A stretch of 34,306 nucleotides of DNA. Source: an uncultured Collinsella sp. GTDB taxonomy: Bacteria > Actinomycetota > Coriobacteriia > Coriobacteriales > Coriobacteriaceae. Of this stretch, positions 1-10,027 are shown piece after piece; the stretch's first letter is position 1, and every line of letters starts with the position of its first letter. The notes under the pieces were generated by a model. The model ran no database searches. It was not told where the DNA came from and was given only the letters and a program-made list of their open reading frames with translations. The translations under genes were made by a program, and so were the position numbers. The stretch lies in the NCBI GenBank assembly GCA_902496275.1, contig CABVAC010000018.1, positions 1-34,306 on the forward strand. Direction: 5' to 3'.

Positions 1-40
1 GGCCCGATTTTGCCTCTTGACAATGTCCTGCTCATATTAA

Positions 41-60
41 AAGGAACGTCCCCAAGTGCC
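41..60 (+). repeat. Remnant of the GGGGACGTT palindrome
   Basis: This short stretch contains AACGTCCCCAA, the right arm of the longer palindrome seen intact at 28740-28795 and 21701-21756. The left arm is missing or too diverged to see. It lies about 40 bp before structured repeat copy 1, the same order and orientation as at the other sites. Assignment rests only on this shared core and position. Confidence 0.5.
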
Positions 61-92
61 AAGTGTTCCGGCAACGCCGATGTTTTGGCAAC

Positions 93-240
93 GACAGCGA
101 GCGGGTCGCATTTGAGACAAGGTGACGTGAAGCGAAAGGGCGCTGACCTTCTGGTCGCGCCCTTGAAGTTGAACGTCAGATTGTCCAAATGCGGCCCGCG
201 CAGCGTCGAGTCGTTACGGCGTTTGGTAAAACGCCGTAAC
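93..240 (+). repeat. Structured cruciform repeat, copy 1 (complete)
   Basis: After a GACAGCGA box (93-100) come nested stems. The outer arms 101-120 and 181-199 pair over 19 positions with one bulged base and one G-T. The inner arms TGACGT (123-128) and ACGTCA (173-178) pair. The apical hairpin is GGGCGC (138-143), bulged T, GACC, loop TTCT, GGTC, GCGCCC (157-162). A GCAGCGTCG box follows, then a perfect 12-bp hairpin (213-224 with 229-240) whose loop is GGTA. The last paired base is 1 nt from the stop codon of the LCP gene on the other strand. Copy 2 is nearly identical up to the terminal hairpin. It may be a mobile DNA palindrome or a structured RNA; neither is proven. Confidence 0.85.
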
Positions 241-241
241 T

Positions 242-1477
242 CTAGTAGTTAGCTTCGTAGCCGTTGCCGTCGCCGGTGGGCTCTTCGTAGTAGTCCGAAT
301 CGCTCGAATCGCTTGAGTCATCGGAATCGTCAGAGCTGACCGATGAGGTTGCGGTACCGTTTGCGTAGTCGTCAGACGTGTTGTTGTTCAGGTCGCCGAT
401 CGTAGAGCTGGAACCGTCGGAAAGACCCATGGTGTTGGGACCCTTGGGATCCTTGCCGGCATCGACGCGCTCCATCATTTCCTTGAGCTCGTCCTCGTAG
501 ACAAAGACGTAGCTCACACCGTCGATCATGGTGCTGTCGTCGGCATACGAGGGCAGGTTGGCCGAGTAGATGCCGTCGACATCCATACCGCGCATGGCAT
601 TGACCGTAGCCACGATATCCTGAACGCTCATATCGGTCACGAGCATATCGGACAGCGAATTAACCAGGCCAAAGATCTTCGTGGCATCGAAGTTATTGAG
701 AATCTGGTTGGCAAGGGCGCCAAGCACCTGACGCTGGTGGCGCATGCGCGTGTAGTCGCCGTCGGCATAGGTGTAGCGGCAGCGGGCATAGGTAAGGGCG
801 GTGGCGCCGTCCATATGCTGCTGACCAGCGGTAATCTTAATATCCAGGTGCTCGGGGTCGTCAACATCATCGGTTGCGTTAATGTCGATACCGCCAACCG
901 AATCAATCAGCGCCTGCATACCGTCGAAGCTGACCTCGGCATAGTGGGAAATCTGAACACCGCACAGCTCGTTGACCGCCTCGACCATGGCCTCGGCGCC
1001 GCCAACGGTATGGCAGGCGTTGATCTTCATGGTCTCGCCCTTGTACTCGACCTTGGTGTCGCGCGGAACGGAAATGAGCGTCGCCTGCTTTTGCGTGGGG
1101 TCGATGCGTGCCAGGATAATCGAGTCGGCACGATACGTATCCTCGCCCGGACGGCCGTCGGTGCCAAGAAGCAGCACGTAGAACGGATCCTTTGCCTCAT
1201 CGGTGTCAACCAGAACCCGACGCAGATTGTCGGTAATGACATTAGAATCGCCGAGCTTGCCCATAATGGTGGCAAACCACAGGCCGGCAGCGGTAGTGGC
1301 ACTCAGCAGCACGCCAAGCACGACAATGAGCGCGACGTGACGAATCGTGTGGCTACGACGACGTTGACGAGCGCGCTCGGAATAGCGAGCCACGTTATCG
1401 CGACTGTAGATCTTGGCCTGCGCACCAGTTGAGGGTCTTCGGGCGGTGGTATCCGCGAGGGGCTTTTTATTAAACAT
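242..1477 (-). CDS. LytR-CpsA-Psr (LCP) family wall glycopolymer ligase
   Basis: LCP enzymes transfer lipid-linked glycopolymers onto peptidoglycan outside the membrane. The 411-aa product has a basic N-terminal tail, one membrane segment at about residues 47-70, then an LCP domain with LLLGTD (102-107), RADSI (116-120) and SVPRDT (136-141), where the conserved Arg and Asp residues bind the lipid pyrophosphate. The C-terminus is a Ser/Asp-rich low-complexity tail ending in a Glu/Tyr-rich stretch. The ATG at 1477 is preferred because AGG lies 6 nt before it; a TTG two codons upstream has no spacing for a ribosome site. It follows murA by 12 nt, so the two are probably co-transcribed, linking precursor synthesis with wall decoration. 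A structured repeat starts directly after the stop codon. Which polymer is attached cannot be read from sequence. Confidence 0.93.
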   Translation of the reverse strand: MFNKKPLADTTARRPSTGAQAKIYSRDNVARYSERARQRRRSHTIRHVALIVVLGVLLSATTAAGLWFATIMGKLGDSNVITDNLRRVLVDTDEAKDPFYVLLLGTDGRPGEDTYRADSIILARIDPTQKQATLISVPRDTKVEYKGETMKINACHTVGGAEAMVEAVNELCGVQISHYAEVSFDGMQALIDSVGGIDINATDDVDDPEHLDIKITAGQQHMDGATALTYARCRYTYADGDYTRMRHQRQVLGALANQILNNFDATKIFGLVNSLSDMLVTDMSVQDIVATVNAMRGMDVDGIYSANLPSYADDSTMIDGVSYVFVYEDELKEMMERVDAGKDPKGPNTMGLSDGSSSTIGDLNNNTSDDYANGTATSSVSSDDSDDSSDSSDSDYYEEPTGDGNGYEANY

Positions 1478-1489
1478 AGGCAACCTGTA

Positions 1490-2773
1490 TTAGTAGATGG
1501 CGGGATCGGGGACGGTAGCATGCTCGACATGCGCGCCGAGCGCCTGCAGCTTTTCGACAAACTGCTCGTAGCCGCGCTTGATGTGATGGATGGCCGAAAC
1601 CTCGGTCGTCCCGTCGGCGATCAAGCCCGCTACGACGAGGGCCGCTCCGCCACGCAGATCGGGCGAGGTAACCTGTGCACCCGAGAAGCCCTTGACGCCA
1701 TGAATCATGGCATGATGGCTCTCGATACGAATGTCGGCACCCATGCGCACCAGCTCAGAGGCAAACATAAAGCGATTCTCGAAGATGTTTTCGGTAATAA
1801 CGGAACTGCCGTCGGCAAGGGCGGAGAGCACCATAATCTGCGCCTGCATGTCGGTCGGGAAACCGGGGAACGGAAGCGTCTGGATGTCGACCGGCTTGAT
1901 ACGCTCGGCACGGTTCACGTGGACGCCATCTTCGACGCGCTCGCAGTCGATACCCATGAGCTCCATCTTCTTGAGCACCATGCCCAAGTGAATGGGGCAA
2001 AAACCCGTGACGTCGACACCGCGATCGTCGGCCATCAACGCACCGGCAACGATAAAGGTACCGGCCTCGATGCGGTCGCCCACCACGCGATGGGTAACGG
2101 GATGGAGCTCTTCCACGCCTTCGATAGTCACGACGGGCGTACCGGCGCCGACAATCTTGGCGCCCATCTCGTTGAGCATGTTAGCGAGATCGACGATCTC
2201 GGGCTCGCGGGCGGCATTATCGATAACCGTGGTGCCCTGTGCGCGCACAGAGGCCATGATGAGGTTCTCGGTCGCACCGACGCTGGCGAACTCGAGCGTG
2301 ACGGTGGTACCGCGCAGACCTTGGGGCGCATTAGCGTTGATGTAACCGTGGGCGGTATCGAACTCAACGCCCAGGGCCTCAAGACCAAGAATGTGCATAT
2401 CGATCTTGCGAGCACCCAGGTTGCAGCCGCCCGGCATGGCAATTTTGGCGCGATGGAAGCGGCCCAGCAGGGGTCCCATGACGGCGGTGGAAGCGCGCAT
2501 CTTGGCAACGAGCTCGTAGGGGGCCTCCCATGAATCGACCTGAGAGGTATCAATCTCGAGCGTGTGCTCGTCGAGAACATCGATCGTAGCGCCCATGCCT
2601 TTGAGCACCTTGCCCATCACGTGGACATCGGAAATATCGGGCACGTTCTGCAGCGTCGTCTTGCCCGGCGCCAGAAGCGTTGCCGCCATGAGTTTGAGCG
2701 CGGAGTTCTTGGCGCCCGAAACGGGCACGGAGCCTCCGATGGCGTGGCCACCCTCAACGCGGATAATATCCAA
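1490..2773 (-). CDS. murA: UDP-N-acetylglucosamine 1-carboxyvinyltransferase (MurA)
   Basis: MurA transfers enolpyruvate from PEP to UDP-GlcNAc, the first committed step of cytoplasmic peptidoglycan synthesis. The 427-aa length fits the family. Lys22 lies in SGAKNS, and the catalytic Cys117 is in PGGCNLGAR, so the fosfomycin-reactive cysteine is present. The repeated EPSP-synthase-like folds run over the full length, with a normal C-terminal HHIKRGYE segment. The start is TTG (2771-2773), with AAAGGG 6 nt upstream. The atp operon terminator ends only about 14 nt before the start, so either an unseen promoter overlaps it or murA depends partly on readthrough. The LCP gene follows 12 nt downstream. 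Confidence 0.97.
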   Translation of the reverse strand: MDIIRVEGGHAIGGSVPVSGAKNSALKLMAATLLAPGKTTLQNVPDISDVHVMGKVLKGMGATIDVLDEHTLEIDTSQVDSWEAPYELVAKMRASTAVMGPLLGRFHRAKIAMPGGCNLGARKIDMHILGLEALGVEFDTAHGYINANAPQGLRGTTVTLEFASVGATENLIMASVRAQGTTVIDNAAREPEIVDLANMLNEMGAKIVGAGTPVVTIEGVEELHPVTHRVVGDRIEAGTFIVAGALMADDRGVDVTGFCPIHLGMVLKKMELMGIDCERVEDGVHVNRAERIKPVDIQTLPFPGFPTDMQAQIMVLSALADGSSVITENIFENRFMFASELVRMGADIRIESHHAMIHGVKGFSGAQVTSPDLRGGAALVVAGLIADGTTEVSAIHHIKRGYEQFVEKLQALGAHVEHATVPDPAIY

Positions 2774-2786
2774 GGTCTACCCTTTC

Positions 2787-2825
2787 AAAAAGCATGCCCG
2801 GGGTGGCTGGGCCATCCCGGGCATG
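2787..2825 (-). terminator. Intrinsic terminator of the ATP synthase operon
   Basis: Arms 2793-2807 and 2811-2825 form a 15-bp GC-rich stem with one G-T pair and a 3-nt loop. On the minus strand the stem is followed by CTTTTTG (five T, 2787-2791). It lies 37 nt downstream of the atpC stop and immediately upstream of murA, so it separates the two transcription units at least partly. Confidence 0.9.
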
Positions 2826-2861
2826 ATGTGTTCGCAAATGGTCGAACGCTAAATCGTTTGA

Positions 2862-3254
2862 CTATTGGGCAAGCTTGAGCTTACACCATGCGATTTCATT
2901 ATAGAGGTAGGCGCGGCGTGCATCATCCTCCGACAAATTACCCAGCTTCTCTTCAAAACCTTGAATATCAGCTTTAAGCTTGTCGGCATCGACGGTCGCC
3001 AAATCGCAAGCGCGCTCGGCGAGAACGGTCACGACATCGTCCGCAACCTGGGCATAGCCGCCGGCCACGGCAAACGTGTGGTCGACAGTGCCCATGGCCT
3101 TATCGGAAACGCGAACGTAACCGCGGTCGATCGTGCAGATCTCGCTGGAGTGAGCAGGCAGAACGCCAAACTCGCCATCCGTGGACGGAATCGACACAAA
3201 CGCAGCGTCGCCCTCATAGGCGCAGCTCACGGGGCACACGATGCGGATACGCAT
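2862..3254 (-). CDS. atpC: ATP synthase F1 subunit epsilon
   Basis: Epsilon is part of the central stalk and inhibits ATP hydrolysis. The 130-aa product has the N-terminal beta-sandwich, with GEFGVLPAHSS around residues 27-37 and a glycine-rich FAVAGGYAQV strand. A helical C-terminal hairpin (about 85-130) is rich in Lys, Glu and Ala. Its ATG lies 3 nt after the atpD stop. It is the last gene of the operon, in the usual gammaproteobacterial and actinobacterial order. Nothing is missing compared with the family. Confidence 0.95.
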   Translation of the reverse strand: MRIRIVCPVSCAYEGDAAFVSIPSTDGEFGVLPAHSSEICTIDRGYVRVSDKAMGTVDHTFAVAGGYAQVADDVVTVLAERACDLATVDADKLKADIQGFEEKLGNLSEDDARRAYLYNEIAWCKLKLAQ

Positions 3255-3257
3255 AAC

Positions 3258-4711
<1,454 letters not shown>

Positions 4712-4712
<1 letters not shown>

Positions 4713-5620
4713 TACTGTTCCTCCAATGCTGAGGCTCCGCCGACGATCTCGTTAATCTCGGTCGTGATCGAAGCCTGGCGCACGCGACTATACGTGCGGG
4801 TAAGGGTCGAGATGATCGCGGTGGCGTTTTCCGTCGCGGAGTGCATGGCCTTGCGGCGTGCACCCTGCTCGGCAGCCGCCGAATCGATCAGGGCCTGGTA
4901 GATGACCGTCAGGATATAAGACGGCACAAGCTTGCCGAGAACATGCTCGGGAGAGGGCACGAACTCGAACGTGGACGAGATGCGCTTAGGGGCGTCGGTC
5001 TCGTTCTTACGCGGACCGTGGGCCATAGCGATCATCTCGGGGTCGAGCGGCAACAGATGCTCGACGCGAAGCTCCTGATCCACGCGGTTCTTGGCGTGGT
5101 GGTAGACAAGCTCGACACGGTCAAGCTCACCGGCACGATACGCATCGCAGATATGAGAGGAGATCATGCGGGCCTGATTGAAATCGGGCTCAGAGGAGTT
5201 GCCCTCAAAGTGCATGACGACGTTTTCGCGGTCACGGAAATACGTGGCCGGTTTGCGCCCACACGCGATGATCTCGCACTCGATGCCGTCGTTCGCCCAA
5301 GAAGCGGCGAGCTTTTCGGCCGTGCGCTCCACCGTCGTATTGAAACCGCCGGCAAGGCCGCGGTCCGAGGCAATAACGACAATCAGGCCATGCTTGACGC
5401 TCTCATGCTTCTGCAGCATGGGATCGGTGCCCGAACAGGAGGCGTCGCCGGCGACCGTCAACATGACGTCGGTCAGCGCCTCCTTATAGGGCTCGGCCTG
5501 CTTGGAGCGATCGAGAGCACGACGGATCTTGGCCGTAGAGACCATCTCCATCGTGCGCGTGATCTGCTTGGTCGTGGTAACCGAGGAGATTCGCTTCTTA
5601 ATGTCGCGAAGGTTGGCCAT
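4712..5620 (-). CDS. atpG: ATP synthase F1 subunit gamma
   Basis: Gamma is the rotating central shaft linking the c-ring with the alpha3beta3 head. The 302-aa length is typical. The N-terminal helix MANLRDIKKRISSVTTTKQI and the C-terminal helix, with SATENATAIISTLTRTYSRVRQASITTEI, together form the coiled-coil shaft. The central Rossmann-like part includes VIASDRGLAGGFN. The start is 5 nt after the atpA stop, with GGAG about 11 nt upstream. It sits between atpA and atpD as expected. Confidence 0.97.
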
Positions 5621-5625
5621 GGGGC

Positions 5626-7224
5626 TTAGTTCTCCTCTGATCCAGAAACATCCGAATGGTGCTTGGCCATGAACTGCTGCTTGAAGTCGCCGATGACGCG
5701 CAAGAGCTCAGCCTTGGTGTCATCATCGATCTTCTTGGCGCGAACCTTGTCGAGCAGCGAGCCAAAGCCATTGTCCATGTACTCGATGAGCTCGGCACGG
5801 AAAGGCAGCACGTCGGCAATCTCCAGGTCATCCAGGAAGCCCTCGTTGCCAGCGAACAGCGTAACGATCTGCTCGCCAACCTCAAACGGCTTGTAGCGCG
5901 GCTGCTTAAGGAGCTCAGTCATGCGAGCGCCGTGGGTAAGCTGCTTTTGCGTGGCCTCGTCGAGGTCGGAGCCGAACTGTGTGAAGCCGGCGAGCTCCTG
6001 GTACGAAGCAAGGTCCAGACGGAGGTTGCCGGCGACCTGCTTCATGGCCTTGGTCTGTGCGTCGCCACCGACGCGGGACACGGAAATGCCCACGTCGACT
6101 GCCGGGCGCTGGCCCTGGAAGAAGAGCTCGGACTGCAGGTAGATCTGACCATCGGTAATGGAAATGACGTTGGTCGGAATGTAGGCCGAGACGTCGCCGT
6201 CCTGGGTCTCGATGATCGGAAGAGCCGTCATGGAGCCGTAACCGTTCTTCTTGGACATCTTGACTGCACGCTCGAGCAGACGAGAGTGCAGGTAGAAGAT
6301 GTCGCCAGGATAGGCCTCGCGTCCGGGCGGACGATGCAGCGTCAGCGACATCTGACGGTAGGCCACGGCCTGCTTGGACAGGTCGTCGTAGATGACGAGC
6401 ACGTGGCCACCGGGGTTGGTCTCGCTGGCGGGCTTGCCGTCCTCACCGTTGTACATGAAGAACTCGCCGATAGCGGCACCGGCCATAGGCGCGATGTACT
6501 GCATAGGGGCGGAATCGGCAGCGGTGGCCGAAACGATAATGGTGTAGTCGAGCGCACCGTGCTGAGCGAGGGTCTCGCGGATGTTGGCAACCGTGGAGGC
6601 CTTCTGGCCGATGGCGACATAGATGCAGACCATGCCCTTACCGCGCTGGTTGAGGATAGCGTCGATGGCGATGGCGGTCTTACCGGTCTTACGGTCGCCG
6701 ATGATGAGCTCACGCTGACCGCGGCCAATAGGCACCATGGAGTCGATAGCGAGCAGACCGGTCTGAACCGGCTCACACACCGGGGTACGGTCGATGACGC
6801 CGGGGGCCTTGAACTCGATGGGGCGACGGTGCGTGGCGACGATGTCGCCCAGGCCGTCGATGGGCTGGCCGAGCGGATTGACGACGCGGCCGAGCATGGC
6901 GCGGCTCACAGGGATATCCATAATGCGGCCAGTGGTGCGGCACTCGTCGCCTTCCTTGATGGAGTCGACGGCACCAAACAGAACGGCGCCGACCTCGTCA
7001 CGGTCAAGGTTCTGGGCAAGGCCGAAGACGGTCTCACCGGTATCGGAGCTCTTGAACTCCAGAAGCTCGCCTGCCATGGCGCTCTTGAGGCCGGAGACGC
7101 GCGCGATGCCGTCGCCTACCTCGTCGACCGTTGAAACCTCATGCGTATCGACCGTCGCGGAGAGGCTCGTGAGCTGCTCCTGCAGTTTCTTGGCGATATC
7201 CTGGGCATTGAGGGTTTCGGACAT
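5626..7224 (-). CDS. atpA: ATP synthase F1 subunit alpha
   Basis: Alpha forms the non-catalytic nucleotide sites of the F1 head. The 532-aa product carries the P-loop GDRKTGKT (176-183), the region LVIYDDLSKQAVAYRQMSL and the PPGREAYPGDIFYLHSRLLERA signature. The C-terminus is somewhat longer than in E. coli. The ATG overlaps the atpH stop by one base (TAATG), and GGAGGTG lies 7 nt upstream, so translation is probably coupled to atpH. Confidence 0.98.
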   Translation of the reverse strand: MSETLNAQDIAKKLQEQLTSLSATVDTHEVSTVDEVGDGIARVSGLKSAMAGELLEFKSSDTGETVFGLAQNLDRDEVGAVLFGAVDSIKEGDECRTTGRIMDIPVSRAMLGRVVNPLGQPIDGLGDIVATHRRPIEFKAPGVIDRTPVCEPVQTGLLAIDSMVPIGRGQRELIIGDRKTGKTAIAIDAILNQRGKGMVCIYVAIGQKASTVANIRETLAQHGALDYTIIVSATAADSAPMQYIAPMAGAAIGEFFMYNGEDGKPASETNPGGHVLVIYDDLSKQAVAYRQMSLTLHRPPGREAYPGDIFYLHSRLLERAVKMSKKNGYGSMTALPIIETQDGDVSAYIPTNVISITDGQIYLQSELFFQGQRPAVDVGISVSRVGGDAQTKAMKQVAGNLRLDLASYQELAGFTQFGSDLDEATQKQLTHGARMTELLKQPRYKPFEVGEQIVTLFAGNEGFLDDLEIADVLPFRAELIEYMDNGFGSLLDKVRAKKIDDDTKAELLRVIGDFKQQFMAKHHSDVSGSEEN

Positions 7225-7700
7225 TAGGCTTCACCTCCGTACGAATTAGCAGAGTTTGCGAGGGTCTCCTGCGCGATGCGCAGCTGCGTCTTGACGGTAA
7301 TGTCACGACGCTCGCCGCGGGCCTCGAGCACCAGGCCGCCCACAATAGACGGGTCGACCTGCTCGATAAGGAATACTTTGCGGCCGAAGTCCTGCTCGCA
7401 TTTCTTAGTGATGGTTTGACGCAGCTCGTCGTCGAGCGGGATCGCCGTGGTGACGGTCACGCCCACTACATCCTCGTCTTCCTCGGCAACATACTTAAAG
7501 GCAGCTGCCACCTTGGGAAGAAGGTCGAGCTGGTCGCGCTTGGACATGGTGTCGAGCACGGCGATGATCTCGGGGCTGGCAGAAGCCAGGCGCTCGATCA
7601 TCTCGAGGTCCTCGAACACATGGTTCTCGGCCTTGGCGGCTTCCAGAAGGGAGCGCGCGTAGGTCTCGAGCACCTTGTCCTGATAGCGGCTAGTCGGCAT
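7224..7700 (-). CDS. atpH: ATP synthase F1 subunit delta (OSCP)
   Basis: Delta joins the b-subunit stator to the top of the alpha subunits. The 158-aa protein is a little shorter than the usual 170-180. It has the N-terminal helical bundle (YARSLLEAAK near residue 14) and the C-terminal signature region DPSIVGGLVLEARGERRDITVKTQL. Its start overlaps the end of atpF by 11 nt, and AGG lies 8 nt upstream inside atpF. Confidence 0.94.
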   Translation of the reverse strand: MPTSRYQDKVLETYARSLLEAAKAENHVFEDLEMIERLASASPEIIAVLDTMSKRDQLDLLPKVAAAFKYVAEEDEDVVGVTVTTAIPLDDELRQTITKKCEQDFGRKVFLIEQVDPSIVGGLVLEARGERRDITVKTQLRIAQETLANSANSYGGEA

Positions 7701-8292
7701 TCAGGCTACCTGCTTCCTGGATGTAGCGCTCGATGAGCTTCTTCTGCTCGGCATCGTCCTCGAGCGCCTCGCCCACGATCTTGGTGGCGACGGCAACGGA
7801 CAGGTCGGCGATGGAGCTCGCGGCACCGGCGTAAATGGACTTGCGCTCGTCCTCGACGGTCGTATGGGCCTTGGCGATGATCTCCTCGGCCTCCTTGTGA
7901 GCAGCCTCGATGATACGGGCGCGCTCGGACTCGGCGTCCTTACGGGCCTCGAGAACGATGTCGGCAGCCTGACGACGGGCGTCGGTGACGATCGAGTCGG
8001 ACTCAGCGCGCTTGGCGATGGCCTCCTGCTTGGTCTTCTCGGCCTCGTCGAGGCTCTCCTCGATCTTCTTGCCACGCTCCTCCATGGTCTTCATGATGCC
8101 CGGCAGGGCGACCTTGGCCAGCACGATCCAGATAATCAGGAAGGCGATAAGCGCCGGGATGAACTCCGCCATCTTAGGGATGAGGATGTCCGCACCGGCA
8201 GCGCCGTCCTCGGCGAACGCGGAAACCGGCATGAGCAGCGCGGCCGCGGACGCGGAGAGTGCGATCGCGCTCTTCTGGGATGAAAGATTCAT
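7690..8292 (-). CDS. atpF: ATP synthase F0 subunit b (stator)
   Basis: Subunit b anchors the peripheral stalk in the membrane. The 200-aa product has a membrane helix at about residues 41-65 (MAEFIPALIAFLIIWIVLAK), followed by a long charged coiled coil with the heptad-like Glu/Ala/Lys pattern of b subunits. It is longer than the usual 155-170 aa because of an extra N-terminus that resembles a signal peptide (hydrophobic run, then SAFAEDG). Whether this is cleaved is unknown. GGAG lies 8 nt before the ATG at 8292. Confidence 0.94.
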   Translation of the reverse strand: MNLSSQKSAIALSASAAALLMPVSAFAEDGAAGADILIPKMAEFIPALIAFLIIWIVLAKVALPGIMKTMEERGKKIEESLDEAEKTKQEAIAKRAESDSIVTDARRQAADIVLEARKDAESERARIIEAAHKEAEEIIAKAHTTVEDERKSIYAGAASSIADLSVAVATKIVGEALEDDAEQKKLIERYIQEAGSLNAD

Positions 8293-8307
8293 ACTTGACG
8301 CTCCGTG

Positions 8308-8502
8308 CTATTTAACGATCAGCGCGACAACGAAGCCGATCAGAGCCAGAGCCTCGCCGAAGGCGGAGCCCATGATGAAGACGGTGAACACGCGGCCCTG
8401 GACCTCAGGCTGACGGGCCATAGCACCCGTAGCACCCAGAGCAGACAGGCCGATAGCAAGACCAGCGCCGATAACACCGAGACCGTAACCGATAACTCCC
8501 AC
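8308..8502 (-). CDS. atpE: ATP synthase F0 subunit c (ring)
   Basis: Subunit c forms the membrane rotor ring. The 64-aa protein is short for the family but complete: helix 1 is glycine-rich (IGAGLAIGLSALGATGA), the polar loop has ARQPE (29-33), and helix 2 carries the ion-binding Glu50 in GSAFGEALAL. I see no Gln/Ser sodium-binding pattern, so proton coupling is more likely. The start is GTG, preceded by AGGAGG 4 nt away, a strong site expected for a subunit needed in many copies. A longer gap upstream (124 nt to atpB) may help boost its expression. Confidence 0.95.
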   Translation of the reverse strand: MGVIGYGLGVIGAGLAIGLSALGATGAMARQPEVQGRVFTVFIMGSAFGEALALIGFVVALIVK

Positions 8503-8597
8503 GATTCCTCCTTTGTCGTGCGTGTCTTATTTCACGCAGGATAACCTTTTTATAACTGCCGGGCTCCATGGGTACGGGCACCGGCGGTTTAACGAAT

Positions 8598-8615
8598 TGC
8601 CTTACCTTTAAGGCA
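8598..8615 (-). other. Small hairpin in the atpB-atpE gap
   Basis: TGCCTTA and TAAGGCA pair over 7 bp around a 4-nt loop, just after the atpB stop codon on the minus strand. No T-tract follows, so it is not a standard terminator. It might affect mRNA processing or stability in the 124-nt gap before atpE. Confidence 0.4.
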
Positions 8616-8626
8616 CGAACGGAAGA

Positions 8627-9430
8627 CTACTCCTCCTCCGCAACCTCCTCTGCCTCGGAGACATACACGGCGGTAAGGACCGTGAAGACGTAAGCCTGGA
8701 TGGCGCCGACCACAAGCTCGATCGCATAGATCAGGATGAGGATGGCAAGCCAGGCCAGCGAAGGCAGGGCGCCGACGGCGTGGGCCGCGGAAACCTGCTG
8801 AAGCAGCGGCTGCATGAACATGCTCGCCATGATGGCAAACGAGCCCATGACCACGTGTCCTGCGAACATGTTGCAGAACAGACGGACGGCGAGCGTGATG
8901 AGGCGCAGGAAGGTCGAGAAAAGCTCGACGACCCACACGAGCACGTTCATCGGGAAGCTCACGCCCTGCGGGGCGAGGCTCTTGATGTAGCCGATCACGC
9001 CGTGAGCCTTGCATCCGTAGTAGATGAAGTACACGAAGGCGAAGATGGCGAGCGCGGCGGTGGAGCCGATTGCGCCGGTGCCGGGCTTCATTCCCGGGAT
9101 CAGGCCGATCATGTTGTTGATCAGGATGAACAGGAAAAGCGAGCACAGGAACGGGAAGTGCTTCTTCCAGTTCTCACCCACGACACCCTTGCCGATATCG
9201 TTCTCGACGTACTCGATGATGTACTCGAAACCGTTGACGAAGAAGCCCTTGGGAACCAAAGTCTGCTTCTTCTTGAACACGGCCAGGACGATCAGGAGCA
9301 CGATCGTGGAGACGATCAGCCAAAACGAGTACTGCGTGATGCCGCAGCTCAGATCGCCCACGACAGGGGTGGAGCTGAACTCGCTGACCAGATGATTAAT
9401 CTCATCAGGCAGCTTTTCAAAAATTTCCAC
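8627..9430 (-). CDS. atpB: ATP synthase F0 subunit a
   Basis: Subunit a forms the ion half-channels beside the c-ring. The 267-aa protein has five or six membrane helices and the essential arginine at residue 183 in ITLAVRLFCNMFAGH. The segment NNMIGLIPG (105-113) is also typical. The C-terminus ends in an acidic tail. The start is GTG (9428-9430), with AAAGG 6 nt upstream; it follows the atpI-like gene by 3 nt. Confidence 0.96.
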   Translation of the reverse strand: MEIFEKLPDEINHLVSEFSSTPVVGDLSCGITQYSFWLIVSTIVLLIVLAVFKKKQTLVPKGFFVNGFEYIIEYVENDIGKGVVGENWKKHFPFLCSLFLFILINNMIGLIPGMKPGTGAIGSTAALAIFAFVYFIYYGCKAHGVIGYIKSLAPQGVSFPMNVLVWVVELFSTFLRLITLAVRLFCNMFAGHVVMGSFAIMASMFMQPLLQQVSAAHAVGALPSLAWLAILILIYAIELVVGAIQAYVFTVLTAVYVSEAEEVAEEE

Positions 9431-9433
9431 GAC

Positions 9434-9757
9434 TTACCTTTCGACCTCATGAGGATCTCGCAGCGCCTTGGCGACGCGAACCGCGCAGGCGGCCATAAAG
9501 GCCACGAAGCCGATCGCCTCGCCCAGGAGGAACATGCGAAATGCCTCTCCGAACAACACAAACACAACCAAGGTAAAGACAAGCAACGCGATTGCCGAGA
9601 CCGCGAGACTCACCATACCCTTGAGCATGTCCGCATTCTGCTTATCGTCAAGAACCGGCTTGAGCGTAAAGACAAAGGGAAGGAAGGCAATCGCGCCCGC
9701 GATGGCACCTGCAACGATAGCGAGCAGATCGGCTATCTGAAACACTGGCGTCCTCAC
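9434..9757 (-). CDS. atpI: AtpI-like small membrane protein, first gene of atp operon
   Basis: The 107-aa product has about four membrane segments (roughly residues 9-30, 45-68, 70-90) and short polar ends. Similarity to AtpI is judged by position at the head of the atp operon, size and topology, not by a strong motif. AtpI proteins are thought to help assemble the c-ring or handle magnesium. The start is probably GTG at 9757, which has AAGGAA only 2 nt upstream; a second in-frame GTG at 9745 has GTGAGG 6 nt upstream and is equally credible. Confidence 0.75.
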   Translation of the reverse strand: MRTPVFQIADLLAIVAGAIAGAIAFLPFVFTLKPVLDDKQNADMLKGMVSLAVSAIALLVFTLVVFVLFGEAFRMFLLGEAIGFVAFMAACAVRVAKALRDPHEVER

Positions 9758-9807
9758 TTTCCTTTTTTATCGCCTCACAGGACAGTTCCCGCCAAACATT
9801 GGTGACT

Positions 9808-9835
9808 ATTGTACGAGCCAATCGCTAAAGTACAA
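9808..9835 (-). promoter_or_regulatory. Candidate promoter of the ATP synthase operon
   Basis: On the minus strand TTGTAC (9830-9835) and TACAAT (9808-9813) are separated by 16 nt. Transcription would start near 9801, about 45 nt before the first gene. This is the best sigma-70-like match in the 270-nt gap between upp and the atp operon. Prediction only. Confidence 0.55.
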
Positions 9836-9950
9836 CCGAAAAAGCATCGGTTAATACGCACCTGTTCGTTTTCTTAAGACCTTCTTTATGCCGCAGGTAC
9901 GGTAATACGTTTTTCTCGAACCCTGCAGGGCAAAACGTCCGTTAACAGGA

Positions 9951-9985
9951 GTGCGCGCGGTCGTCTTTTGCTCGCCCGCGCGCAC
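9951..9985 (-). terminator. GC-rich hairpin downstream of upp
   Basis: Arms GTGCGCGCGG (9951-9960) and CCGCGCGCAC (9976-9985) form a perfect 10-bp stem, 43 nt after the upp stop. No T-tract follows directly on the minus strand, so it is at best an atypical terminator. A CCCTGCAGGG palindrome lies a little further on (9921-9930). Confidence 0.4.
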
Positions 9986-10027
9986 CATTTCTTCGTATTT
10001 TCGACGTTAGCCGGTATGGCCCAGAGA

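Noticed and set aside
18..42. TTGACA near the window start as a promoter
   Set aside because: The following AT-rich hexamer is only about 12 nt away, too close for a sigma-70 promoter, and no plus-strand gene follows.
213..240. Terminal GGTA hairpin as an intrinsic terminator of the LCP gene
   Set aside because: The stem is strong, but no T-tract follows in either direction, so a standard terminator call is not supported.
10..252. Open frame of 80 codons on plus strand across repeat copy 1, with similar peptide in the frame at 15695-15877
   Set aside because: The shared peptide follows from repeat identity. Stem-preserving changes and indels between copies indicate selection on structure, and no ribosome site is evident.
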